Of a DNA stretch of 51,488 nt, positions 16,379 through 25,327 are shown piece by piece. How positions within the stretch are numbered: the first letter of the stretch is position 1; the number at the start of each line of letters is the position of its first letter. Source of the DNA: Staphylococcus croceilyticus (lineage in GTDB: Bacteria > Bacillota > Bacilli > Staphylococcales > Staphylococcaceae); contig NZ_PPRD01000011.1 in assembly GCF_002902575.1 (NCBI RefSeq), positions 1 to 51,488 of the forward strand, written 5' to 3'. The notes below the pieces were generated by a model. That model saw nothing but the letters and a program-made list of their open reading frames with translations, was not told the DNA's origin and made no database searches. A program made the translations under genes and the position numbers.

Positions 16379-17200
16379 TTATTTTGTACTAAAACTATCG
16401 CGTTTACCATTTAAATAAGCGTATACAAGACCTACAAAGATGCCCCCACCGATGTAGTTACCGATAAATGCGAAAACGACATTTTTTAATACGTCTAACC
16501 ATGATAATGCATCAATATTATAGAACATCATTCCGGCATATAAACCAGCGTTGAACACAACGTGTTCGTAGCCCATAAATACGAAGACAATAACACCAAC
16601 AGCAATAAAGAATGCTCTTGCAAGTCCTTCTTTAAATAACATTGAAACGTAAATGCCGATGTTAATAAAGAAGTTACAGAATATGGCTTTAATTAAAATG
16701 TTTAACCATGATGATTCTACTGTTTTAGCATGAACAGTTTTGCTTAAAGCCGCAATCATCTCCGGCGTCATAATATGTGTGCCTTTCATTAAAAAGAATA
16801 AAATAAATCCACCAATGATATTTCCTAAGAAACAGAATAAGAAAATGACGATCATTTTATTAACTGTAATTGCTTTATAGTACCAGCCCACTGTCAAATA
16901 CATAAAATTACTTGTCAGTAACTCTGAATTTGTTAGAACGATTAATACTAATGCTAAACTAAATGAAATAGCACCTAATAAGTTAACTAATCCCTCATTT
17001 GTCCCCGCAAATTGCGTTTTAACAGCTAACATGAATACGGTCACTATTGCTAATAAAAATCCTGACATCATTGCTTTCAACAAATATCTTCCAGGTGTTT
17101 TCTTAGCCATGACTTGTTTCATTTGAACTTGGCCTACTGCAGATTCAACTATATCTCTTGTAGTATATGTATCTTCTACATTTTTATGATTTTCCAACAT
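16379..17200 (-). CDS. nirC: Formate/nitrite transporter family channel NirC
   Basis: A 273-residue FNT-family membrane protein, expected to be a pentameric channel moving nitrite (or nitrite/H+) across the membrane. Six hydrophobic segments are seen after a hydrophilic N-terminus of about 40 residues. FNT landmarks include KAMMSGFLLAIVTVFML (helix 1), LTNSELLTSNFMYL (the helix-break and selectivity region), GNIIGG and the closing GNYIGGGIFVGLVYAYLNG. The position beside nirB and sirB supports nitrite over formate. Its promoter region (17201-17336) shows no NreC or Rex box, so regulation may differ from that of nirB. Formate transport cannot be excluded from sequence. Confidence 0.88.
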   Translation of the reverse strand: MLENHKNVEDTYTTRDIVESAVGQVQMKQVMAKKTPGRYLLKAMMSGFLLAIVTVFMLAVKTQFAGTNEGLVNLLGAISFSLALVLIVLTNSELLTSNFMYLTVGWYYKAITVNKMIVIFLFCFLGNIIGGFILFFLMKGTHIMTPEMIAALSKTVHAKTVESSWLNILIKAIFCNFFINIGIYVSMLFKEGLARAFFIAVGVIVFVFMGYEHVVFNAGLYAGMMFYNIDALSWLDVLKNVVFAFIGNYIGGGIFVGLVYAYLNGKRDSFSTK

Positions 17201-17284
17201 CTATTACTCTACCCCCACACTATATGAATGTATGATTTACAATTATATATAAATTATTAGTAAAGAGGTAGAACAATTTGAATT

Positions 17285-17331
17285 TTTCCAAAAAAATCGA
17301 TATGTAGTTTTTGGTTAAACTACATATCGAT
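17285..17331 (-). terminator. Terminator after the 61-residue protein gene
   Basis: A 15-nt perfect stem (17296-17310 with 17317-17331, ATCGATATGTAGTTT) is followed on the minus strand by seven T. Confidence 0.85.
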
Positions 17332-17336
17332 AATTA

Positions 17337-17522
17337 TTAGCGTGTGCGTTTAAATTTAGATAAATAATGTAAACCACCCGCAAAAATACCATATCCTAGT
17401 GCTGTTCTTAAAACATATTTGACAGCGCCATTATTTAGGCATTTTGAATTAAATAATAATGTAGGAATTAATGTACTTACTGAAAATAATGCAAGCACTT
17501 TTAAATAACGTTGTTTCATCAT
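17337..17522 (-). CDS. Small membrane protein of unknown function
   Basis: A 61-residue protein I do not recognise. It has a basic N-terminus (MMKQRYLK), one hydrophobic segment (about 8-25, VLALFSVSTLIPTLLF) and a second weaker one (about 39-54, TALGYGIFAGGLHYL), ending in a basic KFKRTR tail. AGAGGA is spaced better for the second methionine (17519) than for the first. It has its own strong terminator and is flanked by nirC and an SRPBCC protein, both on the same strand but probably separately transcribed. The clear ribosome site and terminator argue that it is a real gene. Confidence 0.65.
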   Translation of the reverse strand: MMKQRYLKVLALFSVSTLIPTLLFNSKCLNNGAVKYVLRTALGYGIFAGGLHYLSKFKRTR

Positions 17523-17588
17523 ATCATCCTCTTTTCACTTACATTATAACTTAAAAATTCTTACAAAAATTGACATCCTTATGACTTT

Positions 17589-18056
17589 TTATTTTTCCAA
17601 CAATTTATCTAATTGATCAAGCGTAGAATTCATTCCCGCTTCTACTCCCATGTTAATGGCTTGTTGTGCCGCTTCTTTTGTTGGAAATTCAGAAGTAGAC
17701 GTTACAGTAGTACGATTGGCCTCATCTTTGAACTCCATAAAGATATGCATACCAGGTAGGCGTGTGTCTTTCTCACCTTGAGGCGTCGCAAAGAAATCGA
17801 AATATTCAATGTGATGTGGTTTGTTCACTTTTTTATATTCTGTAAGTGTGTAACTTGTGTGTTCAGGCGTTTTGATGGCAAAGAATGCTTGTCCGCCAGT
17901 AACAGCATTAAACTTAAATACTTTTGTTGTTGCGCCTTGTGGATGAAACCATTGTTCAAATAATGCTTTCGTTGTGTAAGCATCAAAAACTTGTTCAACT
18001 GGTGCATCAAACGTTCTTGAAAATATAATTTTATTATCTTTAATTTTAATCGTCAT
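17589..18056 (-). CDS. SRPBCC (AHSA1/START-like) domain protein
   Basis: A 155-residue protein of the activator-of-Hsp90-like (AHSA1) SRPBCC family, which form a hydrophobic cavity for small ligands. Typical features are seen in order: the N-terminal FSRTFDAPVEQVFDAYT strand-helix, FEQWFHP-G, the aromatic EYFDFFATPQG region, MEFKDEANRTTVT and the long C-terminal helix (MGVEAGMNSTLDQLDKLLEK). No ligand or partner can be inferred. Many staphylococci carry such genes; the neighbours do not suggest a pathway. No enzyme motif is visible. Confidence 0.8.
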   Translation of the reverse strand: MTIKIKDNKIIFSRTFDAPVEQVFDAYTTKALFEQWFHPQGATTKVFKFNAVTGGQAFFAIKTPEHTSYTLTEYKKVNKPHHIEYFDFFATPQGEKDTRLPGMHIFMEFKDEANRTTVTSTSEFPTKEAAQQAINMGVEAGMNSTLDQLDKLLEK

Positions 18057-18126
18057 TATTTAATTCCCTCATTTTCAAAAAGCTTTATTCTTACAAAATT
18101 TAACAATTTCTCTCTATAAATACAAC

Positions 18127-18160
18127 AAAAAAACAGACAAGGCCGTCACCTCGTCTGTTT
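18127..18160 (-). terminator. Terminator after the YceI gene
   Basis: AAACAGAC-A-AGG pairs with CCT-C-GTCTGTTT; the minus strand then has a run of seven T. Confidence 0.85.
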
Positions 18161-18179
18161 AGATAGATTGTTAGAAATA

Positions 18180-18695
18180 CTATTCTTCAATAGGAAATTC
18201 TAGGTCAAACTCAACGTCTAATGATTTACCTAATAAGAAACCACCAGTTTCTAATTGTTGATTAAATGTAATACCATATTGTTCACGGTCGATTTTACCA
18301 GTAATTACTAGACCAGCTGTATTTTTACTGTTTAAAGGATTTAAGCTGATGCCTTTAAAGTCTAAATCAAATGTTTCTTCATGAGTTTGATCTTTCATAG
18401 TTAAATTACCAGTTACTGAATGGTCATCGACTTTAGTAATTTCAAATTTAATTTCTGGATATTGTTCAACATCTAAGAAGTCCGCGCTTTTAAGATGGTT
18501 ATCACGGTCTGCTACTTTAGTATCGATTGAATTTGCTTGTACTGTAAAAGTCCCTTGTAATGAGCTTAAGTCATTGAAATCACCTGTAATGTTAGCATCG
18601 AAGTCATTAAAACGACCTTTAACATTTGATACTACTAAGTGTTGAATAGAAAAGTTTACTCCTGAATGCACTGGATCTAAATTAAAATTAGCCAT
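18180..18695 (-). CDS. YceI family lipid-binding protein
   Basis: A 171-residue lipocalin-like YceI protein; the family binds isoprenoid or fatty-acid-type lipids in an eight-stranded barrel. The family opening FNLDPVHSGVNFSIQHLVVSNVKGRF is present, followed by the SIDTKVADRDNHLKSADFLDVEQYPEI signature. I start it at the ATG at 18695, which has GGAGGT nine bases upstream; a longer reading from 18746 would run through that ribosome site. There is no signal peptide, so it is probably cytoplasmic. It is monocistronic with a strong terminator. The physiological role in staphylococci is not settled. Confidence 0.88.
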   Translation of the reverse strand: MANFNLDPVHSGVNFSIQHLVVSNVKGRFNDFDANITGDFNDLSSLQGTFTVQANSIDTKVADRDNHLKSADFLDVEQYPEIKFEITKVDDHSVTGNLTMKDQTHEETFDLDFKGISLNPLNSKNTAGLVITGKIDREQYGITFNQQLETGGFLLGKSLDVEFDLEFPIEE

Positions 18696-18832
18696 GTTTG
18701 CATACCTCCAATAATTAAATGATGAAACTACTAAAATCTGTTTCATATTTGTATATTTTTTATACTTAGTATATTAAATGAACTAATAAGAAAATACAAG
18801 TAGAAAGACTCGATTTTAAAAAAATTTATTTT

Positions 18833-20380
18833 TTAATGTTCTAACATTTCATGTTCAATTTCATCTTTATTTAAATGAGCTGGATAATACGTTGGCCAAT
18901 GATCCATTTCTTTTAACAATTTGTTATTATCATTTCCCATGAAAATGTGGAAGTGTTCCGCTTTTTTAGGATAAATATTATGATCGCTAAATTGTACATA
19001 AGTAGGAAGATGGTTATTTTTATCTTCGCTATTTACTAATTTAAAGATATATCTCACACCACGGTTCCCTTTTTTATAATCTAAAATTTTGTAGCCCACG
19101 TATTCGTATTCTCCTGTTTCTGTTTTCCCATTTTTAGTAAAACTAATATGATTACCTTCAATATTTATATTTGAAATATCAGTTTTATAACCATTTTCGT
19201 AATATTTTTTATATTCTTGAGTAGATTTAGATGAATCCTCTTCGGCTTTATGTTTCATCACTTTATCTAAATCACCATTTTTTAAATATGGATAAACAGA
19301 TTGCCACTTGCCGGCATAATCAGATAATTGACGATCTTTTACTTGATTATCTTTGAAATAGCCTTCTGAGATAGCTTTATCATATTTATGTTCCGCTTTA
19401 GGATCCTTTAATTTTGTATTCGTATTTAAAGCTTTATCTAACGCTTTAATATTGTCATGCATTAATTTTTGGTAACTAATATTTTTATCTTTAAGTTGTT
19501 CTTTATTTAACGACTCCATATTATAAAATTTTAAAGGTTCTGCATTAGTTTCTTTACGGATAGTTTCAGTAACTTTATTTGCTACATTGTCTTCATAGAG
19601 TATGTATTTAACATTATTCTTTTTAATTTCTTTCACTAATTTTGTCAGTTCTTTTTGTGATGGATCTTCTGCATTCATATTTTGAATACCTTTTTGGATA
19701 AAGCCATAACGATTTGCAATATAGCCTAGTGATTCATGAGAAATAAACACAGCATTTCCTTGTTTATCTTTAGTAACCTCTTTCATTGATGCATCAATAT
19801 TGTTTAAATCGCCCATTAATTTTTTATAGTTTTTTTCATATTCATCTTTATGTTGAGGATCTTTTTTAATTAACTGATCTTTGATTTCTTTAGCAAAGAC
19901 TTCATCCATTTTTGGATCTAACCAAACATGAGGGTCATAGCCTCCGTGATGATGGTGTTCATGACCTTTTTCGTGTTCATGCTCTTCGTCTCCATGTTCA
20001 TGCTGGTCAGTTAATAATTTTGATTTATCTAATCCTTTTTGAAGTGATAATTTCTTTTTATCCTCTTTTATTGTGCCAGCAATTTTCTTTGCAACTGGAT
20101 CTAAGTCATCACCTGTATAAACAAACAAATCAGATTTATTTGCTTTTAAAATGTCTTTTTGTGTAGGTTCATAATCATGTAAATCTGTACCAGCTGGATA
20201 AATTGAAGATACATTCACGTGGTCTCCACCGATTTGTTCTACAAAAGATTGTAGTGGATAAACTGTTGTCGTTATATTAATCTTTCCGCTTTTCTTCTCC
20301 TCACTATCCTCTTTGCCACAAGCCACTAAGCTAAGTACTAAAATTGTAACTAATACAGCAATACTTAAAACTTTTTTCAT
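18833..20380 (-). CDS. adcA: Zinc-binding lipoprotein AdcA with fused ZinT domain
   Basis: A 515-residue substrate-binding lipoprotein for the zinc ABC importer. A lipoprotein signal ends at C21 (LSLVAC). Residues about 33-320 form the ZnuA-like (cluster A-I) domain: TTTVYPLQSFVEQIGGDHV, a His-rich acidic loop around 127-148 (HEHGDEEHEHEKGHEHHHH) that probably collects zinc, and metal-site DPHVWLDP. Residues about 330-515 are a ZinT/YodA-type domain (AGKWQSVYPYLKNG, RYIFKL, PTYYPAHLNKDEI), a fusion also found in streptococcal AdcA. The permease and ATPase genes are not adjacent, so they must be elsewhere. A Zur box lies directly upstream. Confidence 0.93.
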   Translation of the reverse strand: MKKVLSIAVLVTILVLSLVACGKEDSEEKKSGKINITTTVYPLQSFVEQIGGDHVNVSSIYPAGTDLHDYEPTQKDILKANKSDLFVYTGDDLDPVAKKIAGTIKEDKKKLSLQKGLDKSKLLTDQHEHGDEEHEHEKGHEHHHHGGYDPHVWLDPKMDEVFAKEIKDQLIKKDPQHKDEYEKNYKKLMGDLNNIDASMKEVTKDKQGNAVFISHESLGYIANRYGFIQKGIQNMNAEDPSQKELTKLVKEIKKNNVKYILYEDNVANKVTETIRKETNAEPLKFYNMESLNKEQLKDKNISYQKLMHDNIKALDKALNTNTKLKDPKAEHKYDKAISEGYFKDNQVKDRQLSDYAGKWQSVYPYLKNGDLDKVMKHKAEEDSSKSTQEYKKYYENGYKTDISNINIEGNHISFTKNGKTETGEYEYVGYKILDYKKGNRGVRYIFKLVNSEDKNNHLPTYVQFSDHNIYPKKAEHFHIFMGNDNNKLLKEMDHWPTYYPAHLNKDEIEHEMLEH

Positions 20381-20392
20381 GTCCTCCCTCCT

Positions 20393-20413
20393 AAATAGTA
20401 ATGGTTACGATTT
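20393..20413. promoter_or_regulatory. Zur box upstream of adcA
   Basis: On the minus strand the 15-bp core TCGTAACCATTACTA fits the Zur core TCGTAATNATTACGA at 12 of 14 defined positions, with flanking A/T triplets that extend the palindrome to 21 bp. It is 13 bp upstream of the adcA start, overlapping the leader, so Zur-zinc should repress adcA. Confidence 0.75.
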
Positions 20414-20461
20414 AAAAGTATAGACGTTATTTCTTTAAATAGCAAGTACGTATTAAAAAAA

Positions 20462-20499
20462 AGAGTGTATTAAATTCAACTGTGAATTTAATACACTCT
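20462..20499 (-). terminator. Terminator after the dsbA-like gene
   Basis: A 17-nt perfect stem (AGAGTGTATTAAATTCA with its complement at 20483-20499) is followed on the minus strand by a run of T. It isolates the dsbA-like gene from adcA. Confidence 0.9.
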
Positions 20500-20518
20500 G
20501 TTTATACTATTCATGTGA

Positions 20519-21115
20519 TTATAAATATTTTTTCCAGTTTTCTAGCTTGTATGGATCGTCTACTTTTTTACCATTAATAAATACTGTTGGTACAGATTTG
20601 ATGTGGTCCTCTTTTGTCTGTTTTTTCTGTTCCTCTGCTTTTTTCCATGCATCACTATTTTCTGTTTTATATTCTTTTTTAATACTTTCTTTGTCATTTT
20701 GTGAAATGTCTAATTTATCAATTTCTTTGTCTAAGAAGTCTTCAGTTAACCATTTTTTATCTTCATCTTGTTGTTGTGCATAAATGTTATGTTGGAAAGT
20801 TAAATATTCTTTAGGTGCAATTTTTTCTACTGCATTACCAGCTCTTGATCCTACTATAGAATCTTTTGCTAAAAATCCTGCATTCACAAATTGATATTCT
20901 ACTTTATTTGTATCAATATATTTTTTTTCGATGGTAGGCATCACTTTTTCTTCCACTTTTTTACAATACGGACATTTATAATCTCCATATTCAACGATTA
21001 ATATTTTGCCATTCTTAGTTTTAGGTGGTGTTTGTTCTTTCTTGTTATTAGAACATGCACCAATAACTAGAAGTAGCAATATAAATGCGCCACCTGCTAA
21101 TAATATCTTTTTCAT
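20519..21115 (-). CDS. dsbA: DsbA-like thioredoxin-fold lipoprotein
   Basis: A 198-residue extracytoplasmic lipoprotein with a thiol-oxidase fold. The lipoprotein signal ends at LLVIGAC (C20). The catalytic motif is C-P-Y-C in YGDYKCPYCKKVEEKVMP, close to the S. aureus DsbA lipoprotein that I recall, and the cis-proline loop is SVPTVFING near residue 175. An inserted helical domain lies between (about 85-165). The family introduces disulfides into secreted proteins; in staphylococci there is no known DsbB partner and the protein is re-oxidised by outside oxidants. It is next to a small lipoprotein gene upstream (24-bp gap), possibly cotranscribed. Confidence 0.85.
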   Translation of the reverse strand: MKKILLAGGAFILLLLVIGACSNNKKEQTPPKTKNGKILIVEYGDYKCPYCKKVEEKVMPTIEKKYIDTNKVEYQFVNAGFLAKDSIVGSRAGNAVEKIAPKEYLTFQHNIYAQQQDEDKKWLTEDFLDKEIDKLDISQNDKESIKKEYKTENSDAWKKAEEQKKQTKEDHIKSVPTVFINGKKVDDPYKLENWKKYL

Positions 21116-21139
21116 AGGTGCTCCTTTAATAATTTAATA

Positions 21140-21499
21140 TTAATTCATATTTTCTTCTTTATAGTCTGGATCATGACCCTCAACATATTTTTTGGTATCA
21201 AAATTATCCAGATATTTTGCTTTCTTACCATTAAATTGATATGTATAGTAATGAACTTCTTCGTTGTTACTTAAAGGTTTATACGCTAATATTACATACT
21301 TTCCTTTTTCAAATACGTAGATATTGGCGTCTTTTTTATCAAAATGTTTAACGACATCGCCTTGATCATTTTTGGCAAGTCGTTCTTGTTTCTGGTCTTG
21401 TAACTTCACCGCTTTATCTATTTTATTAGTGTATTTATCATTACCACACCCTGCTAATAGCAGTGCACACACACTTATCGTTACGATTAATTTCTTCAA
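21140..21499 (-). CDS. Small cystatin-like lipoprotein of unknown function
   Basis: A 119-residue lipoprotein: a 15-residue hydrophobic signal followed by LLLAGC, so the mature protein would begin at the lipidated cysteine near residue 18. The remainder is charged, with the pattern NKIDKAVKLQDQKQERL...DANIYVFEKGKYVILAY, which resembles the DUF4467 cystatin-fold lipoproteins of staphylococci. It stands 24 bp before dsbA on the same strand, so the two may be made together. No function is known to me. Confidence 0.7.
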   Translation of the reverse strand: MKKLIVTISVCALLLAGCGNDKYTNKIDKAVKLQDQKQERLAKNDQGDVVKHFDKKDANIYVFEKGKYVILAYKPLSNNEEVHYYTYQFNGKKAKYLDNFDTKKYVEGHDPDYKEENMN

Positions 21500-21763
21500 T
21501 CAAATTCACTCCTACAACTCAGTTCGATATATTACCAGTTTCAATAATATTATTACTGCAAACTCTATCATACAACGCTTTTGACTTGAACGCTAGATGA
21601 TTAAAAATCAATTTTTTATAATTTTTTAAGTTATTATTTTTTAAAAATTAATTTCAACATACTACTAAAGTATGAGTGAATATAATATGAAAATATGTGT
21701 AATAGCGCAGTTAATTTGATAGAATAGGTTATAATTCTTAAAAAGACAGAGGAGTAGATATGT

Positions 21764-23011
21764 ATGAAATTCGTAAATTTAACACCTGAAGAATTTGAGA
21801 ATTTTACATCCGAAAATTTTTCACATTACACTCAATCGCGTATTCATTATGACAATAGAAATGAAATGAAACATGATGTTCATATTGTAGGCGTCAAAGA
21901 TGAGGAAGGTAACGTTATTGCTGGAACTTTAATGACTGAAGCGCGTGCCCTAAAAATCTATAAATATTTCTATACACACCGTGGTCCCGTAATGGATTAT
22001 AGTGATATTAAATTGGTTCATTTTTTCTTTAAATCATTGACAGATTATTTAAAAAAGCAAAATTGCTTATTCGTGTTAGTTGACCCTTATATTTTAGAAA
22101 ACTTAAGAAATGCGGATGGTGAAATTTTAGAAAGTTATGATAATCGTGCCGTTATTAAAACATTAGAAGATTTAGGGTATAAACATCAAGGATGGTCCGT
22201 AGGTTACAGTACAATGAGTCAAATTCGTTGGTTATCTGTACTTGACCTTAAAGATAAATCTGAGGATCAATTATTAAAAGAAATGGACTATCAAACACGC
22301 CGTAATATTAAAAAAACGTACGAAATGGGCGTTAAAGTGAGAACATTACCTATGGAAGAAACAGATACGTTCTTTGAACTGTTCCAAATGGCAGAAGAGA
22401 AACATGGCTTCAAATTTAGAGATAAGCCTTACTTCTATGAAATGCAAAAAACGTATCAAGACCATGCAATGTTAAAACTTGCTTATATTGATTTAAAAGA
22501 CTATTTATCTACTCTGCAACAAAAACACGATGATTTAACTAAACAATTAGCTGATGTTGATGAGGCGTTAAAAGAAAGTCCAAATTCTAAGAAAAATAAA
22601 AATAAGAAAACGCAAATTGAGCAACAATTAAACAGTAATGAACGTAAACTCAATGAAACAAAAGAGAAAATCGTTGCAGAAGGTGAAGTGCTAAATCTAG
22701 CAGCTGCGCTTTACATTTATAATGACCATGAAGTTTACTACTTATCAAGTGGTTCAAACCCTAAATACAATGCTTATATGGGCGCTTATCGTTTACAATG
22801 GGAAATGATTAAATTCGCTAAAGAGCACAATATTGATCGTTATAACTTCTACGGTATCACAGGAGACTTTAGTGAAGATGCTGAAGACTATGGCGTCCAA
22901 CAATTTAAAAAAGGCTTCAATGCTAATGTATGCGAATACATTGGAGACTTTATTAAACCAATTAAACCATTCGCTTATCGCGCTCAAAAATTATTAGAGC
23001 GTAGAAAATAA
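21764..23011 (+). CDS. fmhA: FemABX-family aminoacyltransferase FmhA
   Basis: A 415-residue cytoplasmic enzyme of the Fem family, which transfer amino acids from tRNA to the lipid II stem peptide cross-bridge. Two GNAT-like domains are seen (about 1-150 and 150-400), interrupted by an antiparallel helical arm (about 245-305, rich in K, Q, E), the typical coiled-coil arm of FemA/FemX. Signature sequences include MKFVNLTPEEFENFTSENF, YQTRRNIKKTYEMGVKVR and YNFYGITGDFSEDAEDYGVQQFKKGFN. FmhA of S. aureus is thought to add serine in the pentaglycine bridge under some conditions. RBS GGAG is 9 bases before the ATG. It is monocistronic and convergent with tcyC. Confidence 0.8.
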   Translation: MKFVNLTPEEFENFTSENFSHYTQSRIHYDNRNEMKHDVHIVGVKDEEGNVIAGTLMTEARALKIYKYFYTHRGPVMDYSDIKLVHFFFKSLTDYLKKQNCLFVLVDPYILENLRNADGEILESYDNRAVIKTLEDLGYKHQGWSVGYSTMSQIRWLSVLDLKDKSEDQLLKEMDYQTRRNIKKTYEMGVKVRTLPMEETDTFFELFQMAEEKHGFKFRDKPYFYEMQKTYQDHAMLKLAYIDLKDYLSTLQQKHDDLTKQLADVDEALKESPNSKKNKNKKTQIEQQLNSNERKLNETKEKIVAEGEVLNLAAALYIYNDHEVYYLSSGSNPKYNAYMGAYRLQWEMIKFAKEHNIDRYNFYGITGDFSEDAEDYGVQQFKKGFNANVCEYIGDFIKPIKPFAYRAQKLLERRK

Positions 23012-23035
23012 CTCTAACTTAAATAAGTTCAATAA

Positions 23036-23081
23036 AAAACCACGTTATAAAGAATTTTTCAATTCTCTATAACGTGGTTTT
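23036..23081. terminator. Bidirectional terminator between fmhA and tcyC
   Basis: AAAACCACGTTATA with AGAATT pairs with AATTCT and TATAACGTGGTTTT. T-rich tails are found on both strands. Confidence 0.9.
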
Positions 23082-23088
23082 ATTTATC

Positions 23089-23820
23089 TTAGTCTTCATT
23101 AATTACATTTAAGAATCTGCGAAGTTCTTCTGTTTTAGGATGATTAAACATCTCATCTGGAGAACCTTGTTCACCTATTCTACCTTCATGAATGAAGACA
23201 ATTTTATTTGAAACTTCTCTTGCGAAGCGCATTTCATGTGTCACAATGACCATTGTCATGCCTTCATCTGCTAATTCTTTAATTACTCTTAATACGTCGT
23301 TAACCAATTCAGGGTCTAATGCAGACGTTGGCTCATCAAACAACATGACTTTGGGATTCATAGCTAGTGCTCTAGCAATCGCTACACGCTGTTGTTGACC
23401 GCCCGATAAAGCATGAGGACGTTGGTCTTTAACGCTTGTTAATCCAACTTTTTCTAATAATCCCATCGCTCTCTCTCTAGCGTCCGCTTTGCTCATTTTC
23501 TTAACAGTTACTAAACCTTCCATCACATTCTCTAAAGCAGTTTTATGTGGGAAAAGATTGTAACTTTGGAAAACCATGCCTGATTGTTTACGAACACTAA
23601 TTTGAGATTTTTTATTATTAGCTGTATAGCTTTCTCCGTTAACTGTTACATTACCTTCAGTTGGAATCTCTAAAGCATTGATCATACGCAATAACGTTGT
23701 TTTACCTGAACCTGAACGGCCAATAAGTGTTACAACTTCCCCTTTATCAACGTTTAAATCAATGCCTTTAATGACTTCTTTATCATTGAATGATTTATGG
23801 ATACCACTTAATTCAATCAT
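23089..23820 (-). CDS. tcyC: Cystine/amino-acid ABC transporter ATPase
   Basis: A 243-residue ABC ATPase of the polar amino-acid family. Walker A GRSGSGKTT (about 33-41), Q-loop MVFQSYNLFPH, signature LSGGQQQR, Walker B VMLFDEPTSALD and the switch histidine in VIVTHEM are all present. It overlaps the permease gene by 4 bp (stop/start overlap), giving the order tcyA-tcyB-tcyC on the minus strand. The layout and sequences match the staphylococcal TcyABC cystine importer. Substrate is inferred from family and context, not shown by the sequence. Confidence 0.85.
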   Translation of the reverse strand: MIELSGIHKSFNDKEVIKGIDLNVDKGEVVTLIGRSGSGKTTLLRMINALEIPTEGNVTVNGESYTANNKKSQISVRKQSGMVFQSYNLFPHKTALENVMEGLVTVKKMSKADARERAMGLLEKVGLTSVKDQRPHALSGGQQQRVAIARALAMNPKVMLFDEPTSALDPELVNDVLRVIKELADEGMTMVIVTHEMRFAREVSNKIVFIHEGRIGEQGSPDEMFNHPKTEELRRFLNVINED

Positions 23821-24542
23821 GAGTTATACCCTCTTTCAATATATGATTCATAGAAGCTTTGGATGACTGAAATAATGAAACATACAACCCAGTACATTAC
23901 AGCTACAAGAATATAAATAGTAAAATATTCATATGTTGTAGAAGCCACTTCCTGAGCTTTACGGAACATTTCAGCTACTAAGATAAATCCTAATAGAGAT
24001 GTATCTTTAATTAGCCCTAAGAACGTATTACCTAAAGCTGGAATCGATACACGAATCGCTTGAGGTAAAATAATACGTTGAATCGTTTGGCGATAATTCA
24101 TACCAATAGAATACGCCGCTTCCGTTTGTCCTTTAGGGATTGAAATAATACCACCACGGATAATCTCAGATGCATAAGCACCTACATTAAGAGATAAACC
24201 AATAATGGCTGATAGTACAGACGATAACGTCCATTGTTCATCGGCATTACCTGTAATTAGACGACCTAATTCAGGAATACCATAGAAGATGATGAACAAC
24301 TGAACAATCATTGGTGTACCGCGAATGATTGATACATAAACGCGTGCAATCCCTTTTAATATCTTACTATTTGAAATACGCATTAACGCTGTGAATAAAG
24401 CAATAATTAAACCTATGATAAACGTAACAATTGTTATTGGGATAGAATATTTAACTAATCCCTCTAACATTGGCCCAAATGCTTGCCCTGCTGCATCAAG
24501 TGCGTGTTGTTGTTGACTATTTAGGCTCAGAAACATTTTCAC
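23817..24542 (-). CDS. tcyB: Cystine/amino-acid ABC transporter permease
   Basis: A 241-residue HisM-type permease with about five membrane segments. The EAA loop that docks to the ATPase is visible as QTEAAYSIGMNYRQTIQRIILPQA (residues about 130-155). It overlaps the tcyA end by 26 bp, so the genes are translationally close. The family dimerises in the membrane and imports the amino acid delivered by TcyA. Confidence 0.85.
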   Translation of the reverse strand: MKMFLSLNSQQQHALDAAGQAFGPMLEGLVKYSIPITIVTFIIGLIIALFTALMRISNSKILKGIARVYVSIIRGTPMIVQLFIIFYGIPELGRLITGNADEQWTLSSVLSAIIGLSLNVGAYASEIIRGGIISIPKGQTEAAYSIGMNYRQTIQRIILPQAIRVSIPALGNTFLGLIKDTSLLGFILVAEMFRKAQEVASTTYEYFTIYILVAVMYWVVCFIISVIQSFYESYIERGYNS

Positions 24543-25311
24543 CGAACCATTTCTTACCGATTTCTGCTAATTTACCGTTTTCTTTAAGTTTATCAAGGCC
24601 TTTATTGAAATCAGAAACGACTTTGTCATCTACACTTTTATTGAATGTAAATGCTGATTTACTTTGTTCTGCGTCACCTTTAATTGCTTTAATTTTAGCA
24701 TTAGGTTTTTGTTTTTTATAATCTAAGTAAGATAAGCTATCGTTAAATGTACCATCTACACGGTTTGATAATAATAAGTCCATTGCTTGGTTGAAGCCAT
24801 CAACTTTAGTAATATCTGCACCTTTATCTTTAGCTAATTTACCGTAGTTAGATGTAAATGTTTGCGCTAATTTTTTACCTTTAACATCATTAAATGATTT
24901 AATATTTTTTTCATTATCACGTACTACTAATACTGCGCTTGAATAAGTGTAAGGTTTAGAGAATTTGTATTTTTCTTCTCTTTCTTTGTTAATACCAACT
25001 TGGTTAGCAATCACATCGAAACGTTTCGCATCTAAACCTGCAAACATTGAATCCCATGATGTTTCATTGAATTTAAGTTTGTATCCTTCTTCTTTAGCTA
25101 CTGCTTTGATTACGTCGATATCATAACCAGTTAATTCGTCTTTTTTGTTGTGGAACGTGAATGGTGCATATGTACCTTCAGTACCTACTCTTAAAGTTTT
25201 TTTGTCGCTACTGCTAGATTTTGAATTATTGTTTTTATCAGATGATCCACTATTGCCACAAGCAGCTAACACGAAGATAAGTGCTAAAGCTACAAATAAA
25301 AGTCTTTTCAT
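24517..25311 (-). CDS. tcyA: Cystine-binding lipoprotein of the Tcy transporter
   Basis: A 264-residue extracellular amino-acid-binding lipoprotein of family 3. The signal ends at LAAC (C18), followed by a Ser/Asn/Lys-rich linker (to about residue 38). The domain opens with LRVGTEGTYAPFTF and has GYDIDVIKAVAKE, ISKPYTYS-type and VDGTFNDSLSY ligand-loop motifs. The region before it carries a good sigma-A promoter flanked by an inverted repeat, consistent with control by a sulfur regulator such as CymR, which I cannot prove. It imports cystine in S. aureus; other amino acids are possible. Confidence 0.85.
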   Translation of the reverse strand: MKRLLFVALALIFVLAACGNSGSSDKNNNSKSSSSDKKTLRVGTEGTYAPFTFHNKKDELTGYDIDVIKAVAKEEGYKLKFNETSWDSMFAGLDAKRFDVIANQVGINKEREEKYKFSKPYTYSSAVLVVRDNEKNIKSFNDVKGKKLAQTFTSNYGKLAKDKGADITKVDGFNQAMDLLLSNRVDGTFNDSLSYLDYKKQKPNAKIKAIKGDAEQSKSAFTFNKSVDDKVVSDFNKGLDKLKENGKLAEIGKKWFGENVSEPK

Positions 25312-25327
25312 TTTTCATTTCCTCCAT

